DNA from: Hypoxylon rubiginosum
Taxonomy: Eukaryota > Ascomycota > Sordariomycetes > Xylariales > Hypoxylaceae
Length of the DNA: 64,000 nt
Reading direction: 5' to 3'
NCBI GenBank assembly: GCA_902806565.1
Contig: CADCXA010000012.1
Location: 1 to 64,000, forward strand
The stretch's first letter is position 1. Each line of letters opens with the position of its first letter. This document shows positions 25,401 through 36,759 of the stretch, one piece after another. Below the pieces are notes generated by a model. That model saw nothing but the letters and a program-made list of their open reading frames with translations, was not told the DNA's origin and did no database searches. Made by a program: the position numbers and the translations under genes.

Positions 25401-27109
25401 TACTATGTAGATCGTCGCCGCTTAAACTGTCGTTGCCTGTGGCGGAGGGAGACAATGGAGCTTGGTAGTAAGACAATGGCTGTGTTGGCCGTTGACTCGG
25501 ACGGCTAGAGACGAACTAGCATCGCAAGAGGTCAAGCTGGCGATCGGGCGGGACAAGTAATCGCTCGCGGCAATGGCGCTGAAGCAGTTAATTGACGGAA
25601 GTCATATTCGGAGCAGTCGTAGAAGGCGAAAATTGTGTTTCTTCACTATATTCATATTCCTCAGCAGCGATCCTACAATCCATCATGAGAGCTGGAATCC
25701 ATGGAATTGATGATTGCGTGGGTTGAATTCTAATGGTCGATACTCAGTCCTCAAATGCGTGCTAAGTGTTATCCGTTATCGATAGCAAGGCCCCCGCTAT
25801 CCCTTAGGTAGGGTAACCACAGCATTAGCAAGGCAGTTACCTAAGTTGGTAAGTGGGCTTCGATGTATAGAGCGCTGATTGGATGAGGATCGAGCTGGAT
25901 AAAAGAATATTCCCGTTAAAGGGCTGATAGCAGGTGTACCATCCCAAAAACATGCCTGACTTGCCTAACATTTCTTATACCAAAGTCGTATAAGAGCGGG
26001 ATTTAACAAGATGACTTCTCTACAGTCTTCCGTTGACCAGACAAACGCCATGTAGCCTGCAGGACGCTCGCGAGTGCCAAGATGCTGTCGCCTGATTCCC
26101 TACACATTACACACGGCGGTTATTGAGTTCCCTAATCTCTAGCTAGTCCACAACATATGAGAGACTATGATTGTATGATTGAGCACCAGGACGGCCGGAG
26201 TGAGACACGCACATTGACGCTGTGCGAGAGCGGCAACCCTACGAAATATTTTGCCATGGCCCATGCAGTTGTTAGGGATAATTATGTGTGAGTCCTTTCA
26301 CAGGTCTTTTCAACTAGGTACTACCTAACGCAGTATCTAGGATCGAGTGTCACGAAAAGATAGCATCAAGTCATGTACTGGCCGTATTACGCACACGACC
26401 AGAGATACTGCTAAGGTTGTGGTTTTCATCGTGAGCCAGACTTGGCTAACCATCTGGGCACTTCTCAGTGCGGGGGTTGGGGGGTTCAAGATGAACCACC
26501 GACGTCTACTTGCATTCCTTTCTTCTCTGACAGCCACCAGCTGGACGTCATCTCAGTAGCATTACGTATAAGACTTCTCGTCATCTCTTAGGTACCCCCC
26601 TCTGGTGACCGGCTAACTGACTCCTTATGAGGCGGCACTTCCCACACGACGAGATGCCATTCGTTCGGATTAGTTCCTGACAATTAATTACCACCTTCCT
26701 TAGCCAGCCAATGCTGTCCCAAGTTCAACATAAGGCGCCCAGTCGGGCTGCAAATGGAGCAACGCATGATTTTTTTGCCGATGCCCACGCTGCATACAGC
26801 CCCTTGCAGGGCCTCGCTTGGTTGGAAATTTCCGGGGCTCGTTGCAGCCTGCTAATGTACTGTACTGCGCCTGCATCTACCTAGATTCATCCCTTGCCGC
26901 CAAGAGAGTGTTTGCCGCATCGTCACGACAAGCTTCAAGTTGCTGAGCAATTTGAGACATCAAGGCTTTGGAGAAAAGGCGACAAATATAACCTGTTTGG
27001 GACTCCGCATGTCTGTATGTGGCAGTTCCTGTTTGCACTTGACAATCGCAAGCCATGTTGTCTCCATGCAGATTTAATTTATGTTAATGTGTTATATGTA
27101 TGAGTTGTC

Positions 27110-27177
27110 CGGCTCGACCGAGAGACAGCGGCGGCAACTATGACGGCAAACAGTCGACTATAGTCTCGGTCGAGCCG
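27110..27177. repeat. 14-bp perfect inverted repeat with 40-nt loop
   Basis: CGGCTCGACCGAGA (27110-27123) is exactly mirrored by TCTCGGTCGAGCCG (27164-27177). Its GC content is high against the surroundings. It could be the ends of a very small element, a transcription stem-loop, or a binding site pair. Confidence 0.65.
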
Positions 27178-27825
27178 TGATACCCATCCACATACATACC
27201 TGCAGATATGTTGTAATCCGGAGCTGCAATATTGCAACTTTCCTCTATCGGCCCTCACTCCTCACTCACTTCGGTTTCTTCTGGAGTTGGCATTAGCTAA
27301 CACAAGAGCCACGCCGTTTTCATGCGAGGGATTTCATTACCCCATGTCATTTGTTTCCGTCCCAGCTTGGAGCTCATCGCAAGACTAGGCCGTATATGGG
27401 ATGCCGCTGGAAGTTGGAACAAGCCATTTATCAACTACAGAAGCTTTTAGCGGTAGATCTTACATCCCCCGTGATCTGGCCAGCCAAGGATTACCTAGGT
27501 TTCTCTTATCGTTGTCCTTGATGAAGCGATCCGTTTTTGGCGTCGAAGATGCAAAATCATGTATACGAAGGATGAGACTATATCTATCACAAGTGCAGAT
27601 TTAAAATAAGCCCATAAGCATTGGCTCGGTTAGGAGTGACCATGTGGTGAAGCTTCGGACTCAGCAACACAGTAGTAACCCGAGAGGTCGGAACAGCGCC
27701 CGGTTGATAACGACCTAGACCTATGAGACCTATGCAGCCTCACTTCTAGATTGTCTCACAAGGACCCTCACACGGGATTCCTCGGGCGGGTATAAGTGGG
27801 AGCGGAGCTAAGATTAGACGGCAGC

Positions 27826-27847
27826 GGAGCGGCTCATTGGCCGCTCC
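27826..27847. repeat. 8-bp perfect hairpin
   Basis: GGAGCGGC, loop TCATTG, GCCGCTCC. Short and GC-rich; role unknown. Confidence 0.5.
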
Positions 27848-28260
27848 CTTACTGATTCCGATACCGACGACGGATTCCATTAGTCAAGCGAGCTTGGAGC
27901 ATTGTGCAAGATGGGCGTGGGAGCGCTGATAGCAACACATCCGCGGACACGGCCGGTTTTGAGGGTTGTATGTGAGGTATGTACATAGTATACTGGTATA
28001 TCGCGCCTCGATCGCCTGCAAGCCAAGTCTGTGGGTCACCAGAAGGAGCGACAACTTGTAACAATCCGGCCAAGACCGACCAAACAGCAGTTATCATTGT
28101 GCCGCACCTGATCACACACCCGCAGCCTTTTGATCAACACCAAGCTCCCACGTCCTATCGTCGGTTGGTGTGGCGAATCCTGATTCAAAGACCGGGCCGT
28201 GGCCCTGGGGTTTAGCGTATAAGCCGGCTAGCATAGGGATGAGGGATGTTGGATGATGGA

Positions 28261-28305
28261 GTGGGCAGTGGGCAGTGGGCAGTGGGCAGTGGGCAGTGGG
28301 CAGTG
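28261..28305 (+). repeat. 7-bp tandem repeat (GTGGGCA)n
   Basis: GTGGGCA is repeated six times without interruption and ends in a further GTG. It is a minisatellite about 710 bp upstream of the metallothionein start codon. Confidence 0.85.
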
Positions 28306-28960
28306 AAAGATCGGAAGAGCTGCACGTTGGGGCTAACACCTATCGCAATCCGTATAGCTGTATCTAGCTGCTAAAATATTGAATTGAAATGCTAAAAGAA
28401 AGCCATACCAATTAGTACTCGTCTGTATACGTAAGAGCTTACCCCTATTATTCTCATCCAAGTATGCGAATATTAGGCGAGCTCAAAGCTCTTGTAAGTG
28501 TTAGTGAGGAGGAAGCAGATAACCCCCTGTCGACCAAGCTGTCTCAGCTGGGGTTAATGGGGTAGCACAACCTCAGCGTGCTGTATCTCTGTATCTCCCC
28601 CCCGCACTACTCTACACCATATTTGGGATCGTGATGTGAGTGGCCGGACTAGCATGTGATAGGCAAAGCCGCGCACGCCGCGTAAAGCGGCAGCACACCA
28701 ACTTTAGTATACGCACCCAGGACACCCTCCCCCACGACAATCAAGCCATGATAGCATACCAAGGCCAACTAAACCCATCGACGATCCGAGGGGAAGCCAG
28801 CCAAGGGAGGGTGAAGACGACCCCGAGGGAAGGGTTTCCATGGCATTTCGTGCAGCTCGATCGTGTATTTAAGGCCATCAAGCTCCCCCCTTTTGACAGA
28901 TCGTAAAAGCTACAGACAATCACGACATAGCAACAACAGTCTAAGATCCCAATTCTCGTC

Positions 28961-28967
28961 TATATAA
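28961..28967 (+). promoter_or_regulatory. TATA box of the metallothionein gene
   Basis: TATATAAAG starts at 28961, 54 bp before the start codon at 29015, followed by a C- and CT-rich leader. This spacing fits a strongly inducible small fungal gene. No metal-response element could be assigned with confidence. Confidence 0.6.
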
Positions 28968-29014
28968 AGCTCTGCTTCACCCACCAAAACCCAAACTTTC
29001 AACCAACCTTCAGA

Positions 29015-29287
29015 ATGGAGCCCGCTACTTGTGGATGCGCTACTTGCTCTTGCGCCGACTGGTAAGCTCTCGCCCTCCTCAGCATAACCGCCCTTCTACT
29101 CTTCCACTCTTCTACTCTTCTACTCTTCTATTCCAACTACCCTCCCCATCTCTACTACTCTATATGAAGTCTCATAGCTAACATTGGACACAGCAACTCC
29201 TGCTCCTGCTGCGTAAGTCGCCATTGAAACTGCTCCTGAAGCCTCCCTTTCCCATACTTACACATAGCCCCAACACAGAGCCACTAA
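29015..29287 (+). CDS. Small cysteine-rich metallothionein
   Basis: Three exons (29015-29061, 29194-29212, 29279-29287) splice to a 24-residue protein, MEPATCGCATCSCADC followed by NSCSCCSH. Eight of the 24 residues are cysteine, at positions 6, 8, 11, 13, 16, 19, 21 and 22, giving Cys-X-Cys pairs as in the 22-26 residue copper metallothioneins of Neurospora and Magnaporthe. Such proteins bind Cu(I) or other soft metals in the cytosol. Splice sites are good: GTAAGC...GCTAAC...CACAG for intron 1 (132 nt) and GTAAGT...CAG for intron 2 (66 nt). Exon 2 is only 19 nt, so standard gene finders would probably miss the gene. The last acceptor is less sure: an AG at 29267 or 29280 would give a different short tail without changing the cysteines. 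A TATA box lies 54 bp upstream. Confidence 0.8.
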
Positions 29288-29593
29288 GCGAAGCACCGTT
29301 CGCTACATGACAACCATGGCGGCTGCACTCGTACAACTTACGGAGTGATTTGGAAACTCGGGGCGGAGGATGTTCTACACTTTATATACGGGGTGGTATT
29401 TCGTTTCTCACGGGGCTCGGTCGTGTCTGGTAAATTAGCAGATTGTGACTATAGTTGCGTTGGAGGGAAATATACACTCTTTGAAAATCCATTTGTTCTA
29501 TGCTTGCTTGCTTTGCGAATGGGGGTATCATTAATATGCCAACCCTCTCTACCGAACGCCGTCTATGCTCACAAAATGCCGTAGCTCGTCGAA
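29288..29593. other. Short spacer between convergent genes
   Basis: This holds the 3' ends of the metallothionein and the UFD1-type gene. No coding evidence was found. Confidence 0.5.
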
Positions 29594-31870
29594 TCATTCC
29601 TTAGACGGAGCCCAATTGATTAGCCAACCCCTTGCCATATCGAGATCGGCTCCCTCTGCTTCGCATGCTGCAATACACCACTCCAACTCCCAGTCACCTT
29701 CCGCCGCCAACATCTCTGCTAGTTTCCTCCTTCGTTGATTTGCCTCGTCGACACAGAAGTACATCGGCGTGTCTTTGTCGCGAACCGAGTCTATGAGAGG
29801 CTTGATATGCGGCAGTGCTAGCTGTGCTGTTGATGGCTTCGCCTCCACCTTCTGGTTAACACGACCCGTCTTGCACCATTCATTAGCACACCACTTCTTC
29901 CCGCAACCCTGCATCAACTGTGTCAGGTACCGGCGTTCGATTCGTCGCTTCAGAGCCTTGCCCTCGGGATCGTATAGGCTCACGTAGAGAGGCGAAAAAC
30001 ACAAGGAGCATAATCCAATATCATTGCCAGGACCCTGACCCATCCGAGTCCCAGCATTGACTGCCCCGTTTTTACCAACACCGTTTAGAGTCCGTCCGCA
30101 GTTGGCATTCCGGCAGACGGGAGGCTTTGGCCGATGTGCTTTCTCTAGCTCGTGGTACTTCAGGTGAGCTGACATGTCACGGAGCCTGATGATCTTGGAG
30201 CACAAATGACAGTCGGTGGTCCTTGCTCCATCGACAAGCTCATGCTCTGTAAGACCCGTGTGAAGCATCTCGGCCGACGGATTGAACGGGTCGCCCTCCT
30301 GGGGTACTTCAAGATGGCAGAATTGACAGAGGATAATTTTGCCCGGGCACAGCGTGGTGCGGTGGCGCGCAAGATCCGGTATCGAGTTCGTCGTGAACGG
30401 ACAGGAGGAGCATTGACGCTTGGTGTGATAGATATCGTCGTGCTTGTCTGCCGTAGTGTGCGATGAGCCAGACGCCCCATCATATGGGCAATGCCAATGC
30501 CAATGCGCTTTCCACTCATCTGAGTTCTTTTGGAAGACATTTCGACATTGGGGGCACGCTACATTGTTGCGAAGACAAAAATTCTCATGCAACATTATGG
30601 TGCGTTTAGGAACCCATTGAAAACAATTCTTGCATTGCTCCTCGTCTGGTGATCGCTCCTGCGCATCCGTATCCACTGAACTAGATGCTGTGGCCGTTTC
30701 CATTGCCATCGCGTTATTCTTCACCCTTAATCTGAATGGGCAAGGAGAGGCCAGCGGCGATGTGGGTTCGGGGGAATATCCATGGACAGAGATGAGAAGA
30801 CTTTCGGCGTTCTCTAGTTCGACGTTGCTAGGTGGGATGGTTACCCGCTTGCTTCCATCCTGGGCAGCGCTGAATGCACCGAAGATATGCTCCGATTCAC
30901 GAGGTGGCATTCTCTGCCGCGAAGACTTGGGGCTTACAAACAGGTCAACACTGTGGTCGTCCTGTAGTTCGCTTATCTCGATTTCGAGGACCCTTGAGCG
31001 GGCCCAAGAAGGTAGCTCGTAATCTACGTAGTCTCCAGGGAGGACCTGACCGTCGACCGCCTTCCAGATATTAAGTTCTTGCCCGACCGAGCTCCCAGCG
31101 GCAGTTCCGGGTGCTCTTTGCTGCTTGGTCATGATCTGTCTCATTGTCTCTCGCGCCTGAGCTTCATCTAAAGCCTCGATATCGACTTCCAGATCGGTGT
31201 TCACCACGCAAATGCCGTCCCCCTCGGGCCGAAATCCGTCAACGAGAAGGCGAAACTTTTCGCCTTTAACCCCCGACACCGACAAGATCGCACCGTTCGT
31301 AAGGGTCGTGAAACTCTCGCGCAGTTGCCTTTCGAGTAAAGATTTCCAATCGTCGGGGTTGTAACCAGCTTCGAGAGGCCGCAAACGCACGTATGTGCCT
31401 TTGGGCAGATGCTTCGCATGTACTGTTATTCGGGGAGCCGAAACCTCAGCACCAGCAGCATCGGCGGGTTCTTCGGAGGTGTCTTTGGAAAGTTCGATGC
31501 CTAAAGCCTCCATGAGATACGGGCTTAGCTGGACCTCGCCCTCCTCTGCCGAGAATTCCCGTATGCCGGCATAAACAGCATTGCCATTCGACGGGTTGAC
31601 AAGGCGGAACATGAGGGGACTCGGAAGCTGCTGCTGGTACGGATCGTTGTCGAAGGCATACGGAGCTCGGACGGTAGCTGACGCATATGAACTGCGGAAG
31701 GGGTTGGAGGAAGAGGCCGAGACGGAAGATGAGGAGGAAGCAGCAAGCAGCTGCTCGAGGGCTGATTGCGGGAGAATAATCTTGTCACCACTTAGGTCCT
31801 TGGACGAGTATTTCGTGGCGGAAGCAACATCTAAGGTGGCTGACCACTTGAGGGGCGGTTGCTCATCCAT
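29594..31870 (-). CDS. UFD1-domain protein with zinc fingers and AZUL domain
   Basis: Single exon, 758 residues. The N-terminal ~245 residues match the UFD1 fold, with GDKIILPQSALEQL (from residue 28), EFSAEEGEVQLSPYLMEAL and LPKGTYVRLRPLE. UFD1 proteins work with Npl4 and the Cdc48/p97 ATPase to extract ubiquitinated proteins. From about residue 410 comes a run of Cys/His zinc fingers starting CKNCFQWVPKRTIMLHENFC. Near 640-670, IERRYLTQLMQGCGKKWC then ANEWCKTG closely resembles the AZUL zinc-binding module of the E3 ligase UBE3A. The last ~45 residues (RRRKLAEMLAAEGDWELEWC onward) look like a helical UBA-type ubiquitin-binding tail. This is much longer than canonical Ufd1 (about 360 residues), so it is a family variant, not the core Ufd1. 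Likely a ubiquitin-pathway adaptor; partners are unknown. Confidence 0.85.
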   Translation of the reverse strand: MDEQPPLKWSATLDVASATKYSSKDLSGDKIILPQSALEQLLAASSSSSVSASSSNPFRSSYASATVRAPYAFDNDPYQQQLPSPLMFRLVNPSNGNAVYAGIREFSAEEGEVQLSPYLMEALGIELSKDTSEEPADAAGAEVSAPRITVHAKHLPKGTYVRLRPLEAGYNPDDWKSLLERQLRESFTTLTNGAILSVSGVKGEKFRLLVDGFRPEGDGICVVNTDLEVDIEALDEAQARETMRQIMTKQQRAPGTAAGSSVGQELNIWKAVDGQVLPGDYVDYELPSWARSRVLEIEISELQDDHSVDLFVSPKSSRQRMPPRESEHIFGAFSAAQDGSKRVTIPPSNVELENAESLLISVHGYSPEPTSPLASPCPFRLRVKNNAMAMETATASSSVDTDAQERSPDEEQCKNCFQWVPKRTIMLHENFCLRNNVACPQCRNVFQKNSDEWKAHWHWHCPYDGASGSSHTTADKHDDIYHTKRQCSSCPFTTNSIPDLARHRTTLCPGKIILCQFCHLEVPQEGDPFNPSAEMLHTGLTEHELVDGARTTDCHLCSKIIRLRDMSAHLKYHELEKAHRPKPPVCRNANCGRTLNGVGKNGAVNAGTRMGQGPGNDIGLCSLCFSPLYVSLYDPEGKALKRRIERRYLTQLMQGCGKKWCANEWCKTGRVNQKVEAKPSTAQLALPHIKPLIDSVRDKDTPMYFCVDEANQRRRKLAEMLAAEGDWELEWCIAACEAEGADLDMARGWLINWAPSKE

Positions 31871-34419
31871 ATTGAAAGTATATTGAAAGGCGGGCTCGAC
31901 GAAATATGGACGTTATCGAGGTGTCGGTTTCGGGTTCAGAATTTCGAATTTTTGTATGAGTTTCGGGGAGTCGAGTTTATTATAGGAGGCATTCCTGAAG
32001 AAGAGCGAGAGTTGTGGTGAATAGACGATTGACCCACGGACCACAGGCCATATAGACTGGATCAGGTCAGGGCGAATATGTTGACGAGAAATGAAGTTGT
32101 GGGGGAGAAAGGCATCGTCGCGTGTTAGCCGTGGATGAAGAAGATTGAAAATGACGAAAATCAGTCAGCCATTTCCGTCGAGTTCCATGACGCAGCACCG
32201 CAGCCTATAAGATTAGTGGGTACTTAAGTATGTACCTAAGGAGTACTCGATCAAATAGCGTAATAATCTTATCTCTACAAGTACACAAACAGTCACATCG
32301 CGTATTACCCGCTGTTAACCCGGGGGCTACTAATCAATAACGGCTACCGGTAACTCCGCCGCTAACCGCAAACAAGACCCCCTAACCTCTAGCTTTCGTT
32401 CACTGTCCTCGGCTGCTAGGTAGTGTACGAGCTCTAATAATATTAGCATTAAAAGTTAATAAAGCAATACTTTGTACCATTGAATTGAATCTTATTACTT
32501 AATTAAACTCACTTATAAAGTCTAGTAGATTAGACAGACAATGAACATATTTTTATATTTTAATCATGTCGGCGTACCCCGAGTCGTGCTATGGAAGAGC
32601 CATGTTTGTCTCCCCAGCTCCCTTGGGACTAAAGATACTCTCCAACTAAACTCGACCAGTTGAAAATGAACGGGTTACAAACCGGTCGGTCTTTTACATT
32701 ACATAGGTATGTACGTATGGAGGTAGTATTGTTACAACTATACTACTCTTTGCAGTTGCATATGATTCATTCTTCTCTGAATAAACAATTCAAGTGGTGG
32801 GTGAAGAAGGCTAAGAGGCCAAGACTCGTTGTATTCGGAGAGCATCATACACCAAATTATATATCTATTATCTACCAATGCCTATGGCCACGAGACTCGG
32901 ACAGACTTGACAAATGATAGTTTCAAACAACGGCTAAAACTGCATATTGCGCCTCTGCGCTAGCCAAGAGTTTCCAAGACGGATACCATTGTGAATCTAA
33001 GGGATTTAAGGGGAGCCAAGCAGGGGGCCAAGCCAGATGGTGAGATGGTTGAGATGACGATCCCATTCCAAGACCAAGAGGTATTTTTTAAAAACAGAAC
33101 GACTTGCGACTTGCTGACTGACTGTGGATTGTCAGACTGTGTGAGCCATACAAAGACCACATACTCATTCATATACGAGCACACTCACACACTCACACAC
33201 TCACCCTCACCCTCACCCTCACCCACCCAACGCGTACATTCGACAACGCACTATGATATATGTGATGATAATATGTGCATCTCCCCCGCATCAACCAGAG
33301 AAGGCATTCGGGTCTGGAACCAGACTGGCTGCATTCCTACATCCAAATACCACCTAAGCTGCAATATTCGTCAGTCCAGAATCCCAAGGGAACACTGTGG
33401 CCCAGTAGAAACGACCGGGATGGCTCAGACCTCAACAGTTCTTTGCAGGGACCCCGAGTCTGCTTGCTTGTACCATAGTATACCACTGCTCGTCTACTCG
33501 TCCACTTCCCAAGCAACCAAAAGCAACCCCAAGTGGAATCCAAAGCTGTCCAGTTACAGTTTATTACCTTGCATAGCTTGGTAATGCGATGCGACGCTGT
33601 CGGGTCAACCTGCCAAGGAGAGACAAAGTGACAAACCGGGGAGGGATTGCTACCATCGTTACCAAAACGATACGCAATAGTGCAGCGATCTTAATGAAGG
33701 AGTAGCCTCTCAGGACTCTCAGGCCTCTGCCAATGTTTCGATATGGCTCTGCAATAGCTCCCTGGCTCCCAAGGGCTTACCAAGGGCTACCAAGCCTCCA
33801 ACCATCTCAGGAGTAGACATGAGAGAAGAAAACACCTCATCGTCTTTCCCCTCTTGGCCCCAACCTACCAGCCTACCAGCCTACCAGCCTACCCACATAC
33901 ATATATACATGCCTACACTACATCAGTATGTAGTCTTGCCTCCCCTTTGATACCCTACCGAGTATAATAGGTAGCTGTGTTTCTCCGGCTCTCTCCAGTC
34001 TAATCCGTGTTGCTCGTGAAACTGTACAAAAGTCTACCTAGAACCGCCTGACCGCAAACGTGTCTTTGAAACATCTGTCGTCACTCCGTTCTTCTTGCTT
34101 GTTTCGGAGTCGATTACCTATTCTTAGTACACTTTCACGTTACCTAGCCCTACCATCCCGGGTGGTGCGACTATCGAAAGCTTCTTGTTACCTACATAAG
34201 GGTCCTACCCCAGGTCCGGCTCTAGTCTACAATATCTAGTACCATCTGCCATCTGCCATCTACCCCGGACTCCACATATATCGTCCGACTACTACTACTA
34301 CTGCTACTACTACTACTACCTACCCAACATAGATCCCTTCACTTAGTCGGTTTCCTGACTCGTTCGCGCATCGCCCTTCTTGATACCCAACAGCTGGTCT
34401 GTATCTTGCATGTAGTGTA
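31871..34419. other. 2.5-kb divergent promoter region
   Basis: It separates two genes transcribed away from each other. It contains simple repeats: (CACACT)/(CACCCT)-type at 33180-33225, CTACCAGC units at about 33865-33893, and an (ACT)n run at about 34284-34318. Several TACCTAAG/CTAGGTA motifs are also present. A frame at 32991-33584 begins at GTG and reads through a microsatellite, so it is not taken as a gene. Confidence 0.5.
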
Positions 34420-36343
34420 ATGGCCTCAGGAGTCATCGCTCAACAACACGCGCGCGATCTACCTAGCTCCGATATCCCCGACGAATCTGCTCATCCCTTG
34501 TTGGAACTTCTCTCCAACACCCTCGTCGTCCACCAGACCATCCCGTATCTTCCACTCTCGAGCATCCTCAACCTCGCCGCAGCTTCGCCCTCCTTCCGCG
34601 AGCTTCTGCTCCGCCGTACCCCGGGCGTCTTCCGTCACCTCGACCTGACCCGCATCCGGACGGCCCAGTTCGACATCGACGGCGTCGACCATGGCGGCGA
34701 GATCTGGCGCAACGTCCAGGTGGACGAGAACCTGACCGAGGACGACTTCTACTCGGGGCCCCTGCGCGGCATCTTCCAGAGCATCCGGAAGCGCGACATC
34801 CTGCAGAATGTGCAGACGCTCGTCCTCGACGGGCTCTCGGTCACGGCCGAGTTCTGCAACGACATCCTCGTCGATCCCTCCCTGCGCCTGCGCATCCTCT
34901 CGATCCGCGACGTCAAGAACCTCAACGAGCACAAGCTGATGCAGTCTCTGCGCTATGTTTGTCGGTCGACCCGACCCGACGACACGCCCCGACTCAAGGG
35001 CCTGTACGTATTCGGAGCGAGGGATGCGCCCGCGGTAACCGCATCCGCGCCGGCCAGACGGCACTCGGCGACCCAAGTGGCCGCTACGAATATCAGCATC
35101 GGTTGGAACCACAAGTCCCAGCACGCGCTGAAGGAATCCATCCGGGGCGAAGGGGACGACTGGTACCACAGGAGGGGACGCATCATCAACAAGCACATCG
35201 CCGACGGCTGGGCCGAGACGCTCCTCGACTGCCGCGAGGTGATCCGCTTCGACTCCGTGCTCTGCACGGGTCCGCGCCACCAGAACTCGCCCGCATTCGG
35301 AAAGCTGCCGGCCGCGCCTAACGGAGCAGCGCGCGGCGCCGACAGCCGATGGGGCGTCGCGACCTTCGCCCTCGGCGGGTGTGCATCCTGCGGATCGGCG
35401 CCGGAGGGCTTCACGGTGCACGGGGACTCCCCGGCGGAGGAGCTGCCGCTGCTAGCTCCCGTCCCGCTACATTCGTCCACCATCAAGGCGGCAACCTGCC
35501 CAACGCCCAGCGCAGGATCCGAGGCAGCTGGGGAGACTCACAAGTTCGTCCCGAGGTGTCTGGAATGCATCCGCGAGCGATACTGTTTCAGCTGCGACCA
35601 GTGGTGGTGCGAGTCGTGCTACCAGGTGCCGAGCCGGCACGAGCTGGCCGCGCAGCACGTCCACGTCGTCGGCCAGACGAACGGCATGGCGGCCCATGAA
35701 ATGGCGGCTCTCGAGCAGCCGCCTATCGTCAAGGTACGGCTGGGCTACTGTCTTAATTGCAACCTGAGATCCGCAGATAGAAACACAAGGCGCCGGGTCG
35801 GTTTTCCGCCCTGAGTGGTTGTTCTGAGCCAACAGTGAAAGAAAAACTACCGGCACTTGGCCCCCCTCCCATGAACACCCGATTTCGTGTAGGGGATGAG
35901 ACGAGAGCGGGCCTCGACTTGCTTTCGGCCATTCCTAGGAAATTGTATGCGGCGAGAACCCCAAAATATACATGGACATACTTTCTTTGGTTGTCATGTG
36001 GAAATCACCGTGAAGCATCCTGCTAACGCTGGCGATTATAGAAACCCAAGATCAGCCGGAGCTGTTGGGAATGCGAACATAATGTACGTTCACCATCCTC
36101 GTCCTCGTGTAAGTAGTCGCTGGCTAACCCGCAGGATTCTAGTGCCTCGACTGCATCGCCAATACCCAGAAGCTCTGCAAGGGCTGCGGTGGCGGATATT
36201 GCATCATCCATTATGAAGGGTCCACGCTCACATTGGTATGTCCTCCCCCTTACGAGTTCTTCAGAGCTGGACTAACTGAGAATTAGTGCGACTGTATGGC
36301 TTGTCCTTCCATCTTGGGAAACTGTAGATCTGATGTTCACTAG
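34420..36343 (+). CDS. F-box-like protein with C-terminal cysteine cluster
   Basis: Four exons (34420-35733, 36042-36083, 36143-36235, 36287-36343) give 501 residues; all introns are phase 0 with good branch points (GCTAAC, GGCTAAC, ACTAAC). Residues ~25-75 (HPLLELLSNTLVVHQTIPYL, then LSSILNLAAASPSFRELL) look like an F-box, the motif that docks substrate adaptors on Skp1 in SCF ubiquitin ligases. A middle part rich in L/I follows. From residue ~321 the protein is cysteine-rich: CASCGS, then from 380 CLECIRERYCFSCDQWWC and ESCY. After the introns come CWECEHNCLDC, LCKGCGGGYC and CDCMAC. The spacing suggests several zinc-binding sites, similar in style to RING/IBR proteins. The three last exons code only 14, 31 and 18 residues, yet carry most of the last cysteines. 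It is convergent with another F-box gene. Confidence 0.75.
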
Positions 36344-36759
36344 CTAACTGTATGGCAGGGTGTTCGAGGCGCCGCGGTCGTCGATCTCGAGAGTTGTATT
36401 GATAGCAGACATACTCTGCCGCGCAAAGTTACGATATTCTAACGTTGAATTATTCATATTCGTGCCCGAGGATTACTTGGGATAGGGTCAAGGTCGAAGG
36501 CGTTAAGGTCCTCTCTGCTCCACTGCTGTTTGGCCTGGGTTAATTGAGAATGTGAAATCGGTTGCAGTATGGCATGGCATGGCATGGCATGGCGTGTATT
36601 TCCAATTTTTTTCTTTGGCGCAGCCTCGAGATGATTGCTCGGATGCCCTGCAAATTAAGGGGCCCGAGGAGATGATACCCAACTCAGCTACAATAAGCAA
36701 ATTTATCTTTATATTATTATGACATCTAATGCATTTCAGTCAACCATTGTCTGATTGTT
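36344..36759. other. Spacer between convergent F-box genes
   Basis: 3' regions of both genes. It contains a 5-bp tandem run (ATGGC) of about five units at 36570-36592. No gene seen. Confidence 0.5.

Larger units (their letters stand above)
25401..28960. other. Long non-coding stretch
   Basis: Many short frames occur on both strands, none convincing. The structure that could be seen is an inverted repeat at 27110-27177, a hairpin at 27826-27847, a 7-bp tandem array at 28261-28305 and scattered ACCTAGGTA-like motifs (for example near 25803, 26311, 26590 and 26877). The last few hundred bases are the metallothionein promoter. Confidence 0.5.

Noticed and set aside
33180..33230. Telomere-like repeat (CCCTCA)n
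   Set aside because: Unit differs from the fungal telomere TTAGGG/CCCTAA and merges into CACACT repeats; an ordinary microsatellite is simpler.
32991..33584. 197-codon plus-strand frame
   Set aside because: Starts at GTG, crosses a (CACACT)/(CACCCT) simple repeat, and shows no domain or signal; treated as chance.
34459..35421. 320-codon antisense frame under the first F-box gene
   Set aside because: It is a shadow of the GC-rich coding strand; composition is typical of antisense frames (R, V, E, D rich) with no domain.
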